Shown: positions 10,191 to 19,647 of the stretch, one piece after another
Numbering within the stretch: position 1 is the first letter of the stretch
Layout: each line of letters begins with the position of its first letter
Origin: a bacterium
GTDB lineage: Bacteria; JACRDZ01; JAQUKH01
DNA length: 64,000 nucleotides
Direction: 5' to 3'
Assembly (NCBI GenBank): GCA_028719205.1
Contig: JAQUKH010000001.1
Coordinates: 62,001 to 126,000, forward strand
Notes under the pieces: generated by a model
The model's database searches: none
Told to the model about the DNA's origin: nothing
The model's input: the letters and a program-made list of their open reading frames with translations, nothing else
Position numbers and translations under genes: made by a program

Positions 10191-10243
10191 AATCAATTCC
10201 TAATTTTATCCAGCATATTTAATTACTGCCTGATTTATTTGGT

Positions 10244-13200
10244 CTAATCCGGATTTCCTATGGAAACAAAACCTCCCCAGTAAAAAGGATTGGGATTTTT
10301 TTCTTTTATCTTAAGTTTTGCTTCTCTTAATGCCACAGCTTTACTTTTGCCATCCGACATGCGTTTATAAAATTCTATCATCAGGTCTTTTGTTTCCTCA
10401 TCAGGCACTTTCCACAAACTCATTACCAACGTCTTTGCTCCTGCAAGGATGAAGGCACGCTTAAGACCGAACACTCCCTCTCCTTTTTTAACTTCTCCGA
10501 CACCTGTATCGCAGGCTGACAATACAACAAGCTCTGTTCCTCTTAATCTAAGCCCGCTTATTTTTTCCGCTACGACAATTCCTTTATCCCTGCCCAAGTT
10601 AAGGGATGTATTTGCTCCAGCTAACGCAATCCCTGAACGCAGCATTGGGTTTCCTATGCTTGGACGTTCTTTATTAACCTTATCCTCTATTATTGATATA
10701 TTTCTTATTTCTTCATCTGACAAACCTCTTGTACTATCCTGAGAACTACTTGTAAGCATATCCATCATCTCATCTGTAAGAAAAAATCCATGTGAGGCGA
10801 TATGAAGTATTTTTGGATTTTTATTATTCATCAAAACACCTTCTAAAGCCTGATCACCCAGAAATAATTTAGGTTCTTTTTCATATTTTTCTTTGAGAAT
10901 TTTGCTTATGGCTTCTCCTTCCTCCCTTGTTCCAGATAGCCTTCCAAAATTTACCCCTCTCATCTCTCTGGAAAACTGTAAATTTTCTTTCTCCCCTACA
11001 TCTAATTTGGCTAAAACTATTTCTTTTTTATCTGTTCCAAGGTCAAAATCAGGATCAGCCATTACTACAATTTCATTATTAGTAGAATCATTTTCTGCGT
11101 TAAAACGCATTATATCTCTTCCCGCAGTTATATAGTTGAATTGGTATTCATCTATAAGGTATTTCCCATCTGATGAAATGAGAACTTCAAAAGGAATAAA
11201 ATTTAGATTGCCCTCAGGGCTGATAAAGATATTCTTCCCTTCTCCGAGAAAATCTTTAAGAGGAGCAAATATATTATTATAGAGTTTCTTTGAAATTTCA
11301 TCACGGCTGTTTTTAGATATTTTTAGAGCACCTTCTATTTTTATATCCCTGTTCACTGAAACATCCTTATTACTGGCATTTTCTTCTTCATCCACAATCC
11401 ATTTAGCCTTTGTCCGATACTCCTCGATCAATTTATTAATATTATCAGCCTTCCCAATATCTATTAAACCTACAGGCTTCCCTTCATCCGAAGAAAGAAT
11501 AAATGCCAGATAATGTGGGTCTCCCATTTTTCTATCTGTGAAACTATAAAAATCAGGGCAGGCAAACTCTATCAGATATGATCCTTTGGGAAGCATTTTT
11601 GCAATACTTTTACTATCAATCTTTCCGATCCTTTTCTCTAAGGCATAGGTTTTACTCATTGTACTCAATCTTGACTCAATATTCTCTTTTTCTTTCTCCA
11701 AAACAGAAAGCTTTTCTTTATACTCTTTATCATTTATTTTTCCTAAATCGGAAAATGTAAGTTTTACTATCTCATTTTTTACTTCAATCAATTTATTAAA
11801 ATCAATAATTACTTTTGGATCATTTGAATCAGAAAGAAGCTCCTCATACCTTGACTGCGACTCTGTCACTATTCCTTTCCACTGAAGCCAGATATCAAGC
11901 CCGTCTTTTACAAAATTAATATCTTCAGATTGAAACTGAGCAATATGGCTTAGAAAACAATTCATTTCTGAATTTACAGTGGAAATATAATCTATTTTCT
12001 GTCTCTCGGAATACTTGATAAATATATTGTCTATATTCTTTTTTCTTACATTTATTGCTGAAATAAAATTGGAATGAGCAAGTGTATGTTTTCCTGTTGA
12101 TCCATAAAATAACGCTAAATTATTTATATATTTTGCAATATTTGGATTATTATTTCCTAAAGGTAATCCCATAATATTCAGATACTCCAAATAGAGCGGT
12201 TCTAATTTTTGATATCGGCCGGTTTTTTCATAAATAAATACCAGATTGTCAAGCATACTTATAGTTTTTTCACCTAAAGATGAAGAACTTGCCCAACCAT
12301 TAATGATTTTATCCAAATATATATTTATAGCCTTAATATAAAACGGTTCTGCTTCTTTATATTTACCAGTCATAAAGTAAATATCAGCCAAATTAATTAA
12401 GATTTGAGATAAATCAAATGCAGCCGAACGCTTTTGAATGAACGAACTTCCAAAAGTTATTTTTTCACTATTAATATTATTGGCACCTAAATATTTCTCC
12501 AAAATATCTATAACCTTTTTTTCATGCGATATTGCTTCCTCATATTTCCCATCATTAAAAAGTATTTTAGCTTGCTGATACATTTTTTTAGCTTCCTCAA
12601 TTCCTGTTGTATCTGGAAGATAACACTCTGCTTTTTCTTCATCATTTGACGGTATCCATTTCAACTTAGCTAGAGCATCAACAACTAACTTACGATTATC
12701 AATGTTTTTATCCTTTAATATTTCAATTAACGGTTGAACAGCACTAGTATCTCCTATATCCCCCAAAGCTGAAACTGCACAAGACTTTACCTGACTCTTT
12801 TCATCTTTTATTTTTTTAATAAGCGGCTGAACAGCCCTTCTATCTTTTATCTGACCCAAAATGTTGGCTGCGCTTTCACGAATACACCAATCACTATCAT
12901 CTAAAACAATAATCAATTTTTCTACAGACTGGACACCATATTTTATTAAAGAATTACTCGCTTCTTTGCGGATATTTATATTCTCATCTTTGAGTTTAGT
13001 AATGAGTATATCAATCGGGGGATTAGTTGTTTCTTCTGATAATAATTTTATAGCAATTAGTCTGATATCAGAATCATCATGGTTAATTTGACTAATAAGA
13101 AAATCCTTAGTTTTATTATCATTTATATCATAAAGGGCATTTGCTGCTTTTTTTCGAAATACATAATCACCTTGTTTAACTAAATCTATAAGATAATTTA

Positions 13201-16126
13201 TAGACCAGCTATTACCAATTTTTCCCAAAGCTTCTACTGCTCTAATTTTCATCTTAAAATTCTTATTATTAATTATATTTACTGCTGATTCGCCAAGACT
13301 TGCGTATTTATCCCACTCTTTTTTTGCCACATAGTATGAAACTTTATCTTCAATACTTTCTGGAACCCAACCCAGTTTAGCTAAAGCATTTGCAGCATCA
13401 GAAGATATAGAAACAAATTCATGATCAAGCGCGAGAATAAGGGGTTCTAATTTTAGTTCATTAATAGGCGGTTTTACTGCTGAGTTGGCGCCAACATTAC
13501 CAATAGCTTGTATTAATACATTATTATCAAATCTGTTCCCACTATTTTTAAATATTGCAAGCAGCGGTTCAAGTACGCTAATATCTCCTATTTCACCCAA
13601 CGAATTTAATGCCGCCAAATTAACATAATAAGTTTCATGACTATATAATAAATCTAACAACGGTTTAACTGCCGGTTTACCTGCTTTGACAAATATTTTA
13701 GTTGCATTATAATGTTCTATCTTGTTCTCTCGGAGAGCCTTTATAGTAGGAACGATAGCTTCTTCTCCCATTTTTACCAACGCATCAATTGCTTCCATAT
13801 ATTTTGATTTTTCATATACAGATAAAAAAGGTTGTATTGCTCTTATGTCACCTATTTCACTCAAAGCCTTTATCGCTGCAATACTAATATCCCTGTTTTC
13901 ATCATTAAGCATTTTTATAAGCTGTGGGACTGCTTCTTTACCAATTTTTACACATTCATTCCAACTTCTTTTCGCGATCAATATAGTTATTTTTTCATTA
14001 ATATCCTTAGGTTCATATTTTAATTTAATTAATATATCTGCCGCTATTTCCCTTAAACGATAATCTTTATCATTTAGTTTTTTTATTAGCGGTTCTGCTT
14101 TCGAATTACCTATGTTAACTAATAATTCTATTGCCTTATTACTGAATCTATCATCGTTTAATTTTTTTACCAGCAGCTCAATCGCAGGCTCACCTATTTT
14201 GACAATGGCATTTTTGGCTTCTGCAATAACTTCGTTATTTTTATCTGTCAATAACGATATTAACGGTTCAACAGCTTTACCATCTCCAATATTTCCTAAA
14301 GCGATAGCGGCCTCTATACGAACATTTTCATATTCATCCTTGAGAACATTAATAAGAAAATCTATAGTCTGTTTATCCTTTATTTCTCCTAGCATATAAG
14401 CCGCCTCGCTTCGTACATCGCTATTTTCATCCTGAAGCGCGGTTATAAGAGCTTCCACGTCCTTAGAACTTTTTATTTTATCCAAAGCTTCCTTCTTTCT
14501 GGATTTTTTGCTTTTGTTTATAAGAAAATCTATATCCAGGCCATCACTATTTTCGTGTAAAATCTTTATTACACTAACTCGAATTTCTGGTTTCTTTTTT
14601 TTAAGCGAATCAATCAATTCTTCTACTGCCGGCTGTCCTATTTTTAATAAAACAATAGTTATCTGTCTATAATTCTTTTCATTTATTTTATTTATTAATA
14701 AATTTACAGCTGTTTCCCCAAGATTTACACATTTATCCCATTCTTCTTTTACTACATAATATGAAGCTTTTTCATCAATACTTTCAGGTACCCACCCAAT
14801 TTTACCTAATGCCAGTGCTGCTGTTTTTTTAACATTATCATTTTCATCATCTAATAATAATATTAGTGATTCAGCAGCAGGTTCACCTATTTTGATAAAT
14901 ATTCTGGACGCATCTTCATCAGATAATATGCCTTTTCTGAAAGCAATTATACTTGGTTGTAAAGCTTCCATTCCTATTTTCCCTAACGCGTCTGCTACTT
15001 CTTTATGTGTTGAATTATCATATATAGAAAGAAGCGGTTTTATAGCCCTGCTGTCGCCTATTTCACCTAAAGCTTCAATTACAACACCGGCATTTTTATA
15101 ATTAAGCATATTAATTAATAGAAGTACTCCTTCATCACTCATTTTTGCGCAACCATTCCAATCTCTTTTTGATAGCATAAACAATAACTTTTCATTAATA
15201 TTATCCGGTTCATATTTTAATTTAATTAATATATCTACAGCTTTTTTCACTATACTATAATCTTTTTCATTTAACTTTATCCGTAAAGACTCTATGGTTG
15301 AGTTACCTATTAAAATTAATGATTCAATTACTTTATCAGAGAATTTATCATCATTTAATTTATCTATTAGCAGATTAATTGCAGGTTCACCTATTTTAAC
15401 TAGGGCTGTTTTAGCTTCCAAACTTACATCGCTGTTTTGATCTATCAGTAATGGAATTAACGGCGCTACTGCTTTACTGTCTCCAACATTCCCCAAAGCA
15501 GTAGCAGCATCACGGCGAACATTTTCAGATTCATCTTTAAGAGCATTTATAAGTAAATCCTCTGCCGATTTAACCTTCATTTCTCCTAAAGCGTATGCCG
15601 CTTCGCTTCGAACATCGCTATTTTCATCCTGAAGCGCGCTTATAAGGGCTTCCATGGCCTTAGAGCTTTTTATTTTCCCCAGGGCTTCCACAGCTCTCCA
15701 TTTTATTTCACTATCATTGCTTTTAAATTCAGAAAGAAGAATATCTACTGCTTCAATATCTCCGATTTCACCTAAAGCCTCTATTGCCGCCTTATGATTA
15801 TTAAGATTACTGTCTTTTAAAGCGTTGACCAATGGTTGGACTGCTTTCTTATCCGTAATTTTCCCTAACGCTTCAATTGATTTTAACCGCACAAATGGAT
15901 GCTTATCATTTAACGCTTCAATTAAAATATCTACGACTGAAGCGTCTTTACTTTCTCCTAATGCTTCAACGGCTTTCGAACGGATAGACCAATTTGCGTC
16001 TTTTAATTGTTCAATTAATACTTTTGTACCGACTTGTGATTGAGCCATAATCAGATTGCAAAAGATTACAAATAAATATAGAGTTAAAAACAATAGTATT
16101 CTTTTCTTTTCGATTATTATTATCAT
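10244..16126 (-). CDS. Giant secreted HEAT-repeat/TPR protein with C-terminal CHAT protease domain
   Basis: 1960 residues with an N-terminal signal segment. The HEAT array occupies about residues 30-1190, TPR-like repeats about 1190-1420, and the CHAT domain the last 450 or so, with His about 1779 (IASHGFF) and Cys about 1872 (LSACDTG). The array contains a large internal repetition: the block around 160-540 (KIKSSKAMEALISALQDEN onward) reappears around 575-960, including the non-HEAT inserts of the ILIKLKYEP and SKRDWNGCAK type. This largely explains why it is about 560 residues longer than its paralogue downstream. HEAT and TPR scaffolds normally bind partner proteins, so this looks like a protease tethered to a large binding surface. 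It follows the small membrane protein gene by 189 bp. Confidence 0.94.
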   Translation of the reverse strand: MIIIIEKKRILLFLTLYLFVIFCNLIMAQSQVGTKVLIEQLKDANWSIRSKAVEALGESKDASVVDILIEALNDKHPFVRLKSIEALGKITDKKAVQPLVNALKDSNLNNHKAAIEALGEIGDIEAVDILLSEFKSNDSEIKWRAVEALGKIKSSKAMEALISALQDENSDVRSEAAYALGEMKVKSAEDLLINALKDESENVRRDAATALGNVGDSKAVAPLIPLLIDQNSDVSLEAKTALVKIGEPAINLLIDKLNDDKFSDKVIESLILIGNSTIESLRIKLNEKDYSIVKKAVDILIKLKYEPDNINEKLLFMLSKRDWNGCAKMSDEGVLLLINMLNYKNAGVVIEALGEIGDSRAIKPLLSIYDNSTHKEVADALGKIGMEALQPSIIAFRKGILSDEDASRIFIKIGEPAAESLILLLDDENDNVKKTAALALGKIGWVPESIDEKASYYVVKEEWDKCVNLGETAVNLLINKINEKNYRQITIVLLKIGQPAVEELIDSLKKKKPEIRVSVIKILHENSDGLDIDFLINKSKKSRKKEALDKIKSSKDVEALITALQDENSDVRSEAAYMLGEIKDKQTIDFLINVLKDEYENVRIEAAIALGNIGDGKAVEPLISLLTDKNNEVIAEAKNAIVKIGEPAIELLVKKLNDDRFSNKAIELLVNIGNSKAEPLIKKLNDKDYRLREIAADILIKLKYEPKDINEKITILIAKRSWNECVKIGKEAVPQLIKMLNDENRDISIAAIKALSEIGDIRAIQPFLSVYEKSKYMEAIDALVKMGEEAIVPTIKALRENKIEHYNATKIFVKAGKPAVKPLLDLLYSHETYYVNLAALNSLGEIGDISVLEPLLAIFKNSGNRFDNNVLIQAIGNVGANSAVKPPINELKLEPLILALDHEFVSISSDAANALAKLGWVPESIEDKVSYYVAKKEWDKYASLGESAVNIINNKNFKMKIRAVEALGKIGNSWSINYLIDLVKQGDYVFRKKAANALYDINDNKTKDFLISQINHDDSDIRLIAIKLLSEETTNPPIDILITKLKDENINIRKEASNSLIKYGVQSVEKLIIVLDDSDWCIRESAANILGQIKDRRAVQPLIKKIKDEKSQVKSCAVSALGDIGDTSAVQPLIEILKDKNIDNRKLVVDALAKLKWIPSNDEEKAECYLPDTTGIEEAKKMYQQAKILFNDGKYEEAISHEKKVIDILEKYLGANNINSEKITFGSSFIQKRSAAFDLSQILINLADIYFMTGKYKEAEPFYIKAINIYLDKIINGWASSSSLGEKTISMLDNLVFIYEKTGRYQKLEPLYLEYLNIMGLPLGNNNPNIAKYINNLALFYGSTGKHTLAHSNFISAINVRKKNIDNIFIKYSERQKIDYISTVNSEMNCFLSHIAQFQSEDINFVKDGLDIWLQWKGIVTESQSRYEELLSDSNDPKVIIDFNKLIEVKNEIVKLTFSDLGKINDKEYKEKLSVLEKEKENIESRLSTMSKTYALEKRIGKIDSKSIAKMLPKGSYLIEFACPDFYSFTDRKMGDPHYLAFILSSDEGKPVGLIDIGKADNINKLIEEYRTKAKWIVDEEENASNKDVSVNRDIKIEGALKISKNSRDEISKKLYNNIFAPLKDFLGEGKNIFISPEGNLNFIPFEVLISSDGKYLIDEYQFNYITAGRDIMRFNAENDSTNNEIVVMADPDFDLGTDKKEIVLAKLDVGEKENLQFSREMRGVNFGRLSGTREEGEAISKILKEKYEKEPKLFLGDQALEGVLMNNKNPKILHIASHGFFLTDEMMDMLTSSSQDSTRGLSDEEIRNISIIEDKVNKERPSIGNPMLRSGIALAGANTSLNLGRDKGIVVAEKISGLRLRGTELVVLSACDTGVGEVKKGEGVFGLKRAFILAGAKTLVMSLWKVPDEETKDLMIEFYKRMSDGKSKAVALREAKLKIKEKNPNPFYWGGFVSIGNPD

Positions 16127-16263
16127 CTGTTTTCTCTTTTATTTCTGTTTAGATCTGTTCTGAATTTTATAACCAATGTTCTTAGTTTTTTGTTATGTAC
16201 TCTATATTTTATGCAAAACCTATTATACACGATGTATGATTTCAAAAAACGGTTAATTTTTGA

Positions 16264-16283
16264 AATACAGAAATTTCTGTATT
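16264..16283. repeat. Perfect 20-bp palindrome in the leader of the large CHAT gene
   Basis: The arms AATACAGAAA and TTTCTGTATT are exact complements with no loop. Next to it, about 16232-16262, ATTTCAAAAA and TTTTTGAAAT form a second inverted repeat. The stretch lies between the small membrane protein gene and the CHAT gene. It could be an operator, a hairpin setting expression of the downstream gene, or a weak terminator. A TATAAT (16227-16222, minus strand) lies just downstream but I see no good -35 box. Confidence 0.4.
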
Positions 16284-16315
16284 AATAGATTTTTCTATTT
16301 CTTTTACATTTACAA

Positions 16316-16519
16316 CTAATATTCTACATAATCTAATGGCAATTCAGACCATATAATAAAGAACAAAACAATTCCTATCGAAAGACTGATAATTCCTCCG
16401 ATTAATATATTTCTATACTCTATGGTTTTCATTCCTAAACAGCTAAGTGTTATCCATAAACCTATTATAATATTCATAATATTCAAGATCACTAATATTC
16501 CATTCTTTTCCTTTTTCAT
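16316..16519 (-). CDS. Small two-helix membrane protein, first gene of sigma-54 operon A
   Basis: 67 residues: a lysine-rich start, then two hydrophobic helices (about 9-28 and 38-58) joined by a short loop, and an acidic tail. I do not recognise a family. It is supported as a gene by a strong ribosome binding site (AAGGAG about 8-10 nt before the ATG) and by being the first frame after the sigma-54 promoter at about 16700. It might be a small membrane partner of the secreted proteases that follow, but nothing in the sequence proves it. Confidence 0.6.
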   Translation of the reverse strand: MKKEKNGILVILNIMNIIIGLWITLSCLGMKTIEYRNILIGGIISLSIGIVLFFIIWSELPLDYVEY

Positions 16520-16555
16520 TCTTTTTTCTCCTTTTTTTAGTCTGGTTTTTAAAAT

Positions 16556-16675
16556 AAGCGTTCAGTACACAGCTCTCAGCATTCGGCCAGAATCAGGGGG
16601 AGGGAAACCCTTGATCCTTTTGGATTTTATAATCTTTAATTATTAAGATAGCTAATTGCTGGTGACTGAACGCTT
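16556..16675. repeat. Inverted-repeat element (AGCTGA family) in the 5' leader of operon A
   Basis: About 120 bp with ends AAGCGTTCAGT and ACTGAACGCTT, which are exact inverted copies. The interior includes CAGCTCTCAGCATTC, the signature of the other elements at 24.8, 25.5 and 26.8 kb. It lies between the predicted sigma-54 start site (about 16681) and the first gene, so it would form a hairpin in the untranslated leader. Confidence 0.6.
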
Positions 16676-16690
16676 CTGCATATAATTAAT

Positions 16691-16709
16691 ATGCAAGACT
16701 CATGCCATA
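16691..16709 (-). promoter_or_regulatory. Sigma-54 promoter A (-24/-12)
   Basis: Minus-strand TATGGCATGAGTCTTGCAT: TGGCAT at 16707-16702, five bases, TTGC at 16696-16693. This fits the sigma-54 consensus TGGCAC-N5-TTGC with one change (T for the last C of the -24 element), and the GG-to-GC spacing is exact. It drives the run 16519 to 2658 (small membrane protein, two CHAT proteins, WD40-caspase). Confidence 0.85.
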
Positions 16710-16834
16710 GACTAAACAAAAAAAGTGTTTTTTGCGGAAATAGCGCTAACTAGCTATAAACATTGACTATATATTTTTTCAGTTTTTTATTAGGATTTTT
16801 CAGAGGGTTTTAACTATTTTAACTTTGCGGAATG

Positions 16835-16872
16835 ATGCATGGAAAACCATGCATATATTTGATTCCATGCAT
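16835..16872. promoter_or_regulatory. Enhancer (activator-binding) site for promoter A
   Basis: A palindrome ATGCATGG-AAAA-CCATGCAT at 16835-16854, followed after 8 bp by a half site TTCCATGCAT (16863-16872). The sites lie about 130-165 bp upstream of promoter A, the usual position for a sigma-54 activator. The same palindrome is found upstream of the two other sigma-54 promoters in this window. Confidence 0.75.
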
Positions 16873-16944
16873 TAATTGTAGACGAGTAATCACTCTCAGC
16901 AATCGGCAACGAAACGTACACATCTTTTGACAATCCATCCCACT

Positions 16945-19329
16945 TTACTTCATAACTTTTACCATTCCCAGAATTTCTGAATCGGAAAGTACACGATTGT
17001 AAATACGGACATCGTCAATTAGACCAGAGAAATTATAAGTTCCTGTCGTACCATTATAGGTTCCTATATATAACGACACAGGGTAACTCAAGTCAGCCGC
17101 CTGTGCTTGTGAAACAATTTGTCTGCCATCTATATAAACTCTTACCATAGAATCATCATATATCCCCGTAATATGATGCCAATTAGTATCCCAAACAAAG
17201 GTTCCAATCGTCCACTTGTTTCCACCCACCCACATTGCTGGTTGATTAGCAACACCACTCAAATTCACAGCCATTGCATAACCCTGATTATAATAATTTG
17301 GATTATACTTTTGAATAATAAACTTATAATCTTTTGTATCGGATAATTTAATCCAAGCCGAAATAGTAATATTTTTTGGGTTTAAAACCGCATTATCTGC
17401 CACACTTATATAATCATCTTTCCCATTAAAGCTATACGCACTATTTTCATTACCAAATCTGTCTGTTGTTAATGTCGCCCCATGGACAACCCCATTATTT
17501 CCGTTCCCGCTTTCATCATTTGCGTTGCCGTTAAATGGATAGTAGGCGACTAATCCTCCAGATTTTTCATTGTTATAAAGATCATTAATTTCAGAATCAG
17601 AAAGTGCATAATTATAAATACGGACATCATCAATAGTTCCATTAAAATAACTCATCATCAAACTGCCATCAAACCAACTTCCTAAAGTTATCATACTTTC
17701 GCCGGATAATGGTGCCGCAGTCGATGTTTTACTAGATTCAAGAACGCCATTTATATATAATTTCTGCAATTTATTCGGATAATCCATAACAGCTGTAATA
17801 TAATACCATTGTCCATTTACAAAATTCTTTTTTGAAGTAACAGGTGTTCTATCTCTTTCATCGCACAATCCTTGTCCATCAGCAAGGAATGCCATTCTGT
17901 TTTGAGAAGAATATTCACTTCCAAAACCTAAATAAACATCTTCGCAAGGCGTTTGATCAGCCACTATAAATAAAGTCTGTCCTCTCCCATTTGAAATCCC
18001 AGTTGGAACACTCAACGGCTTAATCCACATGGACCAAGTATGTCCACTATTCGCATTTCCAATAGCAAATGAATTTTTTCCATAATTAATATAATTATCC
18101 ATACCGTTAAAATTATATGCGCTATTTTCATTACCAAATCTATCTGTTGTTAATGTCGCCCCATAAACAGTTCCATTATTCCCGTTACCGCTTTCATCAT
18201 CAGCATTCCCATTGAAAGGATAATATGCAACTAATCCGGAATTTTCTTTTTGTTGTGATTCTATCTGTTTTATCTTATCTTTTCCAAAATTAATAGATTT
18301 TTCCTTCTCTCTGGTTTCTTTTTCAATTGCTGCAATTTCTAACCGAAGAGATTCCGCTTTTTGCTTTTCATTAATATCTTTTTCTTGCAATTCCATCTGT
18401 TTCAGTTTATCTTTTTGTACCTTAAGTTCTTCCTCTAATTTTAAGCTTGTTTGCTCTGGTTGAGAATCAGAAGGCGATATAAAGACAAACTCTCCGCCCT
18501 CAGATCCCGGTAAGCTGCCAAATTCCGGCGTTTGCTCAGCTATTTCAGCTACTTTTGGCTGTATGTAGGCATTTATTTCTGAAGCAGTGATTATGCCATC
18601 GCCATTATAGTCTGCTATACCTGTGCTTAACGCCTCAAGAAAAGTTCCTGTAAACGCGGAATGGTTCTTATAACCGCCATCACTTACCGGCTCCTTGCCA
18701 CCGGCTGTCAGGGCCTGCCTTGCTTTGCGTTTGGTAATTTCCTGTAGGTAACGCGGATGGTCATCTTTCACCGCCGCCGCGCGCGTTGTAAAAAACATAC
18801 CTGAATAACAGGCATCCAGCACCATATAAATATGTTTAGCCTTTATGTCTTTTAAAATATCTTTAAGCTCCGTCATTGAGATCGCGGAGGATCTGTATTC
18901 TCCCTGCCGGAAATCCACCGGTATGAGGTATCCATTGTCTAAACTGCTCTCCCCATGTCCGGCAAAATAAACCAGCAATCTATCCCTTTCGCCTATTTTA
19001 TAAGGCAATTCATCCCCAAGCATTTGTAAAATTCCGCTTTTTGTGGCTTTGTTATCATACAGAGTAAAAATATGGTCTTCCGCAAAGCCATATTTGTCCT
19101 GTAACATTTGTTTTACCGCCTTAGCATCATTTACGGCATACTTAAGCTTCCCAACCTTCTGATAATCATCAATTCCCACCACGACAGCCCAGCTTTGTCC
19201 AAACGGTTCAAGCACTTCACCGTCTTTGGCAACAATTTTTATACTGCGCAAACCTTCAATTGCAAAATTTAAAGTAGTATTAAATAGAATTATAAGTATG
19301 GATAAAGCGATAATTTGTGTGCGTTTCAT
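16945..19329 (-). CDS. Secreted caspase-like protein with two LamG-type lectin domains
   Basis: 794 residues. Signal peptide about 1-24. The caspase-like domain has His in YFAGHGES (H125) and Cys in VLDACYSGMFF (C174), followed by an EF-hand-like loop DYNGDGIITASE (240-251). A charged coiled coil covers about 295-363. Two concanavalin-type LamG (laminin-G-like) domains follow, about 366-580 and 594-790. Each starts SGLVAYYPFNGN and contains ATLTTDRFGNENSAY, showing recent duplication. LamG domains bind glycans or proteins at cell surfaces, so the protease is probably directed to an extracellular target. The caspase half is almost identical to those of the genes at 19648 and 33212. The ATG follows GGGGGG about 8 nt upstream. 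Last gene of operon B. Confidence 0.93.
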   Translation of the reverse strand: MKRTQIIALSILIILFNTTLNFAIEGLRSIKIVAKDGEVLEPFGQSWAVVVGIDDYQKVGKLKYAVNDAKAVKQMLQDKYGFAEDHIFTLYDNKATKSGILQMLGDELPYKIGERDRLLVYFAGHGESSLDNGYLIPVDFRQGEYRSSAISMTELKDILKDIKAKHIYMVLDACYSGMFFTTRAAAVKDDHPRYLQEITKRKARQALTAGGKEPVSDGGYKNHSAFTGTFLEALSTGIADYNGDGIITASEINAYIQPKVAEIAEQTPEFGSLPGSEGGEFVFISPSDSQPEQTSLKLEEELKVQKDKLKQMELQEKDINEKQKAESLRLEIAAIEKETREKEKSINFGKDKIKQIESQQKENSGLVAYYPFNGNADDESGNGNNGTVYGATLTTDRFGNENSAYNFNGMDNYINYGKNSFAIGNANSGHTWSMWIKPLSVPTGISNGRGQTLFIVADQTPCEDVYLGFGSEYSSQNRMAFLADGQGLCDERDRTPVTSKKNFVNGQWYYITAVMDYPNKLQKLYINGVLESSKTSTAAPLSGESMITLGSWFDGSLMMSYFNGTIDDVRIYNYALSDSEINDLYNNEKSGGLVAYYPFNGNANDESGNGNNGVVHGATLTTDRFGNENSAYSFNGKDDYISVADNAVLNPKNITISAWIKLSDTKDYKFIIQKYNPNYYNQGYAMAVNLSGVANQPAMWVGGNKWTIGTFVWDTNWHHITGIYDDSMVRVYIDGRQIVSQAQAADLSYPVSLYIGTYNGTTGTYNFSGLIDDVRIYNRVLSDSEILGMVKVMK

Positions 19330-19353
19330 TATTTATACCCCCCATTAATTCGG

Positions 19354-19606
19354 CTAATCCGGATTCGCAATAGATACAAAACCACCCCAGTAAAAAGGAT
19401 TGGGATTTTTTTCTTTTATTTTAAGTTTTGCTTCTCTTAAGGCTTCAGCTTTACTTTTGCCATCTGCCATGCGTTTATAAAATTCTATCATCAGGTCTTT
19501 TGTTTCCTCGTCAGGCACTTTCCACAGGCTCATTACCAATGTTTTTGCTCCCGCGAGGATAAAGGGCCTTTAAGGCCGAACACTCCCTCTCCTTTTTTAA
19601 CTTCTT
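19354..19606 (-). pseudogene. Remnant of a CHAT protease gene (3' end only)
   Basis: The last 61 codons (MVMSLWKVPDEETKDLMIEF onward to FVSIANPD) match the C-termini of both CHAT proteins nearly residue for residue. Upstream of that the match continues at DNA level to about 19605 but carries a one-base deletion around 19563-19572 (AAAGGGCCTTTAAGG against a 26-base equivalent in the intact genes). It then stops abruptly inside the CHAT domain. The His and Cys segments are absent. It sits in the 318-bp gap between two caspase genes and probably records an unequal recombination or duplication. Confidence 0.85.
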
Positions 19607-19647
19607 ATAATTATAATAAAAATATATAAACAAAAGGAAGGTTGCTA

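Noticed and set aside
8444-16043. Many plus-strand frames of 60-113 codons across the CHAT genes
   Set aside because: They follow the periodicity of the HEAT repeats on the other strand and lack ribosome binding sites or known domains.
19354-19539. 61-codon frame as an intact small gene
   Set aside because: It is the end of a CHAT domain without catalytic residues, with a frameshift just upstream; treated as a remnant.
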